DNA of 64,000 bases from Hansfordia pulvinata. Taxonomy: Eukaryota; Ascomycota; Sordariomycetes; Xylariales. The notes below the pieces were generated by a model that did no database searches, was not told where the DNA came from, and worked only from the letters and a program-made list of their open reading frames with translations. Every line of letters begins with the position of its first letter. Within the stretch, counting starts at the first letter, position 1. Below are positions 58,814 through 64,000 of the stretch, in pieces. The stretch is from the NCBI GenBank assembly GCA_006538405.1, contig BJKQ01000003.1, positions 1,302,001 to 1,366,000 of the forward strand, in the 5' to 3' direction. Made by a program: the position numbers and the translations under genes.

Positions 58814-61800
58814 CTTGGGCGGTAGGTTGACGAAGAGTCGGGGATGACAGTTGTCAATTCAGGAATCTCGAGCGTATCGGCGATGGCGATGGAATGCAGT
58901 CGAGATGGTTGAGCGATGGTGGTTCGGCTCGAGTCGAAGGCCGACCGGCTCACGTGCAGGTTTTTCTCTCGGCCGTCGAGGGTTGGCGACCAGGGTGCGC
59001 GTGAGATGAGGCAGGGCCAAAAAGACCAAAACAAAGCACAAGTGAGTCACAAAGGCTCGCGGCGGGTTGCAAGTCAATGCAATAACGCAGTCGAAGGCGG
59101 TTGTTGATATAACGAGGGCTGGATATGGCGTCGTGAAGCCAGGGATTGGAGTGCTGCGAGATGGGAGGTAGGGGCGAAGAGGAGATCAGCAAATGCGGAT
59201 CAATCATGCGCAGCGCCGTGTGTGCTTTTAACAAGAGCAGGGGAAAAAATCTATCACAGGCCTGGAATCCCCCTGGAGAGCCGTGCCAGTCCAGACGGTC
59301 GGCAATAAGCGGAGCCTGTGCGCGACTCCGCAGGGCCAAGCGTGGAGTATCCGGGTACTTCGCGCTGCCGGTACTCGTTACTCTCCGAAATGCTCTAGCT
59401 CATCACCCGTGTCAGCGTGAGCGCTCGCTTTCACATGTATCTTCCACACCTGTCCCGCCCGCGCTCGCAGTGCAGGGATACTTATATCACTCATAAGCGG
59501 AGGCCGCGCCCCCACCGGGAAAAGGAAGACTGCGACGCTGGACAGCGTCCGTCTCCGGCCATCTCCATCCCCATCTCTCGCAATACGAGACCGCGGAGGA
59601 GTCCCATTTCTCTCGAGTGGCGCGGACAACAGGGTCCATCGACCCTGTCGCAGTCGAGCTACCCGTACACAAGCACACAAGCTTGGGGACCCTCTAGCCA
59701 CCAGCTTACTCGTGCTCGTGCAGTCTTAGCTGCCGAAGGCCTACGACGCCTGGATGTTGTTCAAGTCGCGAATACCTGTTCGCCAGGCCGCCAGGTCGTA
59801 CCTTGAGCCCTCGTGCCGACTGCCCTCTACTGTCCCAAAGCTGCTAGAAGGGTCAGGAACAAGGCCGGGTCCGGGTTGGCAGTCGAAAAAAACACGGGTC
59901 CGCCATCTGCGCGAGTGACCCGCTTTACTCTATTTCACGCTCTGTGATTGGTGCTTGTGGACTGCTGCCACACCCGCGGCCAGACATCCCGCACCTTGTG
60001 TGCCCCGAATTCCTTGCGGGAAGACCGCAATCGGGGACTTTCCCCATCTGGGGAGCCACGGAGTGTGGCTCAGAGAAAAACCTTGACAGCCCGGGCACAA
60101 GACCGTCCCAAGCGGCGGCGCCCGCTCGCCCGCCAGCCCGAGGGAGGAAGGGCCAGGGCGCGAGAGGGCGAGGACGGGCCAGCCGTACCGACACTGGAGT
60201 GACTGGCCACATCTGCTTCGGAGATGCCGGAGTTTGTGCGAACAAAGCCACCTACCTCTATGTCTAGGAACGGGGACCTCACGAGTCTGGAGCTGCTTGA
60301 GGGTGCTTCACTCAGGCACGAGTACCTTGCTTGCTGGCCAACATCAGTGCACCTTTCATATGCATGAAGGTTGATAGCTACATGTATGCTTCAATGTGCC
60401 ATCGTGCCTCGGATCGTGCTATCAATGCACACATAGGTACATATACAGGTGCCTTATCGGCGTGGGCCCATGCGATGCCGGCTTCCAACCCGTCACCCGT
60501 AGCCGGGGACATCGATGCTGGAATGCGACTGCCCCGTGCGGGTGCCGGTGCTTGCCGGTGCCGAGACCGGTGCCGGTTTCTTCCCGCGGGTATGGGGACG
60601 AGTGCTCGCAGCTGCCACTTGGTGGGTACCAGGTACCTATGTACCTATTAACTGTGCGATCCATGCCACTGCAGAAAGCCCTCCTCACGCGACACACATT
60701 TCCGATCGGCAATTCGGTTTGCGCATACGGGCGGCGTGGGTGGGTCGGCTCTGTCTACTGCGTGCCTAGTCCGCCCTCTTCCGCCTTCCTTCTGGGCGGA
60801 GGACGCCACCGTGGGGTACGTGGTTGTGCGCAGACCCGCTCGCGCGCCGCTGCCCCGACTGGCCGGCGGCGATCAGGGCAAACATGCGGCAATCGATGAC
60901 TTCAACCGAGGCGCTGATCGTGGGTCCCGGTCGCCGTCGCGAACCTTCCACCAGGCATTTGGCACCTCAGCCTCCGTCACACCGGCCGGGATCCTTGGTC
61001 ATCATCATCATCATCATCATCATCATCAGTTCCAGTCCACTGCAAGGGGCGGCCAATTCCTTGTGTGGGCCGACAGCCTGACAGCTGGCCAACAAATGAG
61101 GTGACGAGTGCCTTATTCATATCGCTGATTCTGTGATCCTCGCCCTGCACTGCCGGCTTGGACTCTCTGGCCGAACACTCGTGCATACGCCCTTGCGGCC
61201 CCTTACTGCTGTCCAGGTCGATCAACACAAGCCATGAAGCTACCGCGCCCCAGCCAGGACTATCGTCGCTAGATTGATACGGCTCTGTGATACTCGGAAC
61301 AGTCGGCCAGCATGTCGATGGACTGAATGGAATGGAACCTTGGCGGCTTCACCAATCGCTGACATCGCAATCGGACCGACGGCACATGCCCGCAACCAGT
61401 CGTTTCGCTCTGCATCAACCGCCCTTCCTTACCTAAGGTATGAAATCAAGGGTGCCTTGTTTTTTTGATGTTATCGCCGAAACCGCCTAATGGCAGCAAC
61501 CACTATCCGTCCATCCGCCAACCCGCCCACCAAGTCAACCAATTGTTGTGCCCTCGACGCTGTCAGCCAGTGTCTCTTCCGATGCTTGCGCCGCAGAGTC
61601 CCGGACCCCTCTTTACACTCTGGATTCCCGTGACCAGCCCAAATGCCACTTTGCTGCTGTCTGTGATAGCTTACGGTTCGGTTGGTTCTTTACCGAGAAT
61701 ATCCTCTCCGTCACCTCCAACGCCACTCACCATGGCTTCTTTAACGCCTGCGCCGCCTAACCCAGGCTCCCTTTTCGTGCTATAGCTCGTACATCATCGT

Positions 61801-62189
61801 AAGCCTTCACTCGATTGCTACTAAAGACGAGTCACTCGCGCGTGCTGCTTGAAAGCAAGGCGAAGGCGGTCGAGCCGGAGAAAGCGACAGTTGCAGCGGT
61901 GAGCAGGGATGGACACATTACGCAGCACACACAGACGAAGCCACAATAAAATATTAGCAAAGGTGATTTGGAAGGGCGACTGCAAGGCGGGGGCATCAGG
62001 CACAGAGTGCGAGTCAAGATGATGAGGTGATTCCTGTGGGCTCCTGTCATAATCGATGTTGCGATCTGTTGCACTCACACGCCTTCTCTTCGCACACGAA
62101 CCTGTAATCGTTTGATTTCACACATGAGCAAACACCATCAGATGAGGGTCGTCCATGCCGTTCATGACTCCTTTGGAAGGCCGAAGCAT
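58814..62189. other. Gene-free stretch of about 3.4 kb
   Basis: Lies between the start of the Ups2-like gene and the 3' end of the dehydrogenase gene. No supported gene. It contains a (TCA)10 repeat and GGTA-step sequence near 60430-60650. A stop-free, Cys-containing frame at 61491-61760 is discussed under findings. Confidence 0.5.
60999..61028. repeat. (TCA)10 microsatellite
   Basis: Ten perfect TCA units in non-coding DNA. Depending on the frame it reads as Ile, Ser or His runs, which explains the overlapping open frames here. Confidence 0.95.
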
Positions 62190-63257
62190 CTACGTCAGGG
62201 TATATCCTCCGTCCACAATCAGGTCCGCCCCAGTCATGTAGTTGCATGCGTCCGACGCCAGGAACACGTAGATCTGGCAAGTCGGAAGTCAGCACAAGAA
62301 AGTCATCGTCGCGGGCCGTTATACAGGAAAATGAGAAGAGGGGGGGAAAGCACTACCCACCCCCTTGAGTTCCGAAGCGACAGCCATGCGCTTCGCGGGG
62401 ATCATGTCCATCCACTTATCGAACCGTTCTTTGGGCTGTCTGAACAGCACTATAGTGGTATTAGTGACTCTGGAAGAAAGAAGGGGTGACCAGAACGAAA
62501 GGAACCGGAATATCCCTCGACGGGCAGGGAGAGGCAGCGGGCCCCGGGACAAAAACTCACTCTCCGTCTCGATGAAGCCCGGCGAGACGCAGTTGACGCG
62601 GGCAAAGTCGACCCACTCGACGGCGAGGCTCTTGGCCAGGTGCACGGCGGCGGCCTTGGACGAGTTGTATGCGGCCTGGCGCTGGGGCACGTTGACGAGG
62701 GTGGCGCTGACGGACGCCGTCACGATCAGGCTGCCCGGGCGGCCACCGCCGCCGCCGCTGCCCTCCCCTCCTGACCCCTCCTCGACCTGCCGCTTGAAGA
62801 TGCGCCCCGCGGCCTGCGCCGTCCACATGACGCCGTCCAGGTTGACGCCGTTGTTGGCGCTCCACGCCTCCTCGTCGTACTCGAGGCTCGGGATGTCGGC
62901 GCACACACCCGCGTTGGCCACCACGACGTCCAGGCGCCCTTGCCCTCCGCTGCCGCTCCCCAGCTCGCTGGCGACCCGCTCCAGCGTCGCGGCGATGGCC
63001 CCGCGCGACCGCACGTCGCTCCGGTACGCGACGACGCGCCGCCCCGTGGCCGCGGCGACTGCGGCGGCGGCGGCCTCGGCGGCGTCGGGCGGCGTGGAGC
63101 TGTAGACGAGGGCGACGTCGGCGCCGGCCTCGGCCAGGCCGCGCGCGACCTCGAGCCCGATGCCCGAGGCGCCGCCTGTCACGGCCGCCGTCTTGCCCGC
63201 GAGCGAGAATTGCGGCAGGACGGGGGCGTCGGGGTTCTCGGCTTTGTACAGGGGCAT
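62190..63257 (-). CDS. Short-chain dehydrogenase/reductase, sorbose/mannitol dehydrogenase-like (3 exons)
   Basis: Minus-strand exons 63257-62561, 62449-62361 and 62273-62190 join to 289 residues; introns are 111 nt (GTGAGT, CTAAT branch, TATAG) and 87 nt (GTGGGT, CTGAC branch, CCAG). The Rossmann motif TGGASGIG (27-34), NAG (115-117), catalytic Ser184 and YNSSK (Tyr197, Lys201) are all present. The C terminus MTGADLIVDGGYTLT is the classical SDR end. The N terminus (PLYKAENPDAPVLPQFSLAGK) resembles fungal NADP-dependent mannitol dehydrogenases and L-sorbose reductases, so a sugar/polyol reductase in the cytosol is likely but the substrate is not set by sequence. A Gly/Ser run (about 161-173) from a GGC-type repeat interrupts the helix before the catalytic Ser. 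Confidence 0.9.
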
Positions 63258-64000
63258 CTTCTTTGCTCCTGTTTTTTTTTTCCTCCCTCGGATGTCTTAC
63301 TTTCCTAGTGGAGGGGGGGCTATTATTCACAACGGCGGGTTTGTTAGACCGTAGACTGAGAAAAGAAGGGAATTCTGGCTTTGCCTGGACCAGGGGAAAA
63401 AACGAGATGATAAGATGACGACGTGGTGGTCTGGAGAAACTCCATTGCCTTCCGTTCGTAATGGAGGGACTGCTCGACCTTTTCATCGCCGGCCAACGAC
63501 GCCTTACGCCTTATCTACGGCAATCTGCTATTCGCCCTCCTCAGCTCCCCATACCCCGCCATAACCCCTCCGCCCGTCCTGCCGACAATAAGACAGACAC
63601 ACGTCAAAAGATCGGCCGCCGCCGCGGTCGCTAAAGAGAAGAGGGCGCGGCCTCTGATGATCCCCCGAGCTTAGCCGCAGGCCCTCCCCCACCGGACGGG
63701 CGTATACGCGCACCAATCGGCTGCGCGCGGTGCTGGGGTCTACGATGCGTCGGGCAGTATTCGCGGCGGCGGCAGGCTAGATTTCTGTATGTGGAGGTTT
63801 CCTCGCCCTCCATCCGATTCTCCATCGTTGTCCCGCGGCGCTGGTCAAAAAATTTCAAAAAGACATACAACACCGGGGATTCGCTGGTCGTCACCGACCC
63901 AACTACTAATCCGGCCCTATCTGGCTTATCTATGGGAGAGCGGACGGGATCCCGAGTATTCCAGATGGTATGGTCGTATGTGATAAACGCGTGAATTACA
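63258..64000. other. Upstream region of the dehydrogenase gene to window end
   Basis: Promoter side of the minus-strand dehydrogenase gene; a run of A on the minus strand (T-run at about 63270-63280) sits just before the start codon. No other gene is supported; the last open frames lack any recognisable domain. Confidence 0.4.

Noticed and set aside
49841..61028. Trinucleotide arrays considered as CRISPR-like or satellite structures
   Set aside because: Units are 3 nt with no spacers; these are simple microsatellites in a eukaryotic genome.
62365..63105. 246-codon + strand frame opposite the dehydrogenase
   Set aside because: Antisense shadow of a well-supported SDR gene.

Overview
The window is nuclear DNA of a filamentous ascomycete, most likely a GC-rich Sordariomycete and probably Hypocreales. 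That placement is inferred from the gene families: a FluG homologue, a large Pom1-type kinase, a TPR/F-box protein of the Pof3/Dia2 type, and a small Cys/His-rich protein known only from mould genomes. The gene structure agrees: introns are short (51-221 nt) with GTAAGT-like donors and CTNAY branch sites. No rRNA, tRNA, prokaryotic operon, CRISPR array or recognisable transposon was seen.

Thirteen protein genes can be supported. From left to right: the 3' part of nucleoporin NUP133 (+, cut by the window edge); a gene desert of about 19 kb; a small Cys/His-rich protein at 21.4 kb (+); a second gene-free stretch of about 7 kb; a Pof3/Dia2-like F-box protein (29.0-31.0 kb, +, three exons); convergent to it a Pom1/DYRK kinase (32.0-36.5 kb, -, three exons); and a third gene-free stretch of about 8 kb. 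The right third is gene-dense: a DMAC1/DUF4536-like mitochondrial membrane protein (-), an unrecognised basic low-complexity protein (+), fluG (-), a DsbA/FrnE-like thioredoxin-fold protein with an apparent frameshift (-), NOP13 (-), a uridine kinase-like P-loop kinase (-), a small conserved fungal protein (+), an Ups2-like PRELI lipid-transfer protein (-) and a short-chain dehydrogenase (-). These are independent housekeeping and developmental genes; no biosynthetic cluster or defence island is evident.

The strangest content is intergenic. The octamer TACGAGTA or its complement TACTCGTA occurs at least 41 times, against one or two expected. Forty of the copies lie outside the annotated coding exons, and several are fused into perfect 14-16 bp palindromes. 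A second recurrent family is built from GGTA/TACC steps. The gene-poor stretches also carry many simple repeats: G-runs up to 25 nt, (ACGC)12, (GTG)n, (CCG)n and a long CT tract. I found no new multi-gene system. The best leads are the repeated octamer, the size of the desert upstream of the small Cys/His-rich gene, and the frameshifted DsbA-like gene with its 21-nt microexon.
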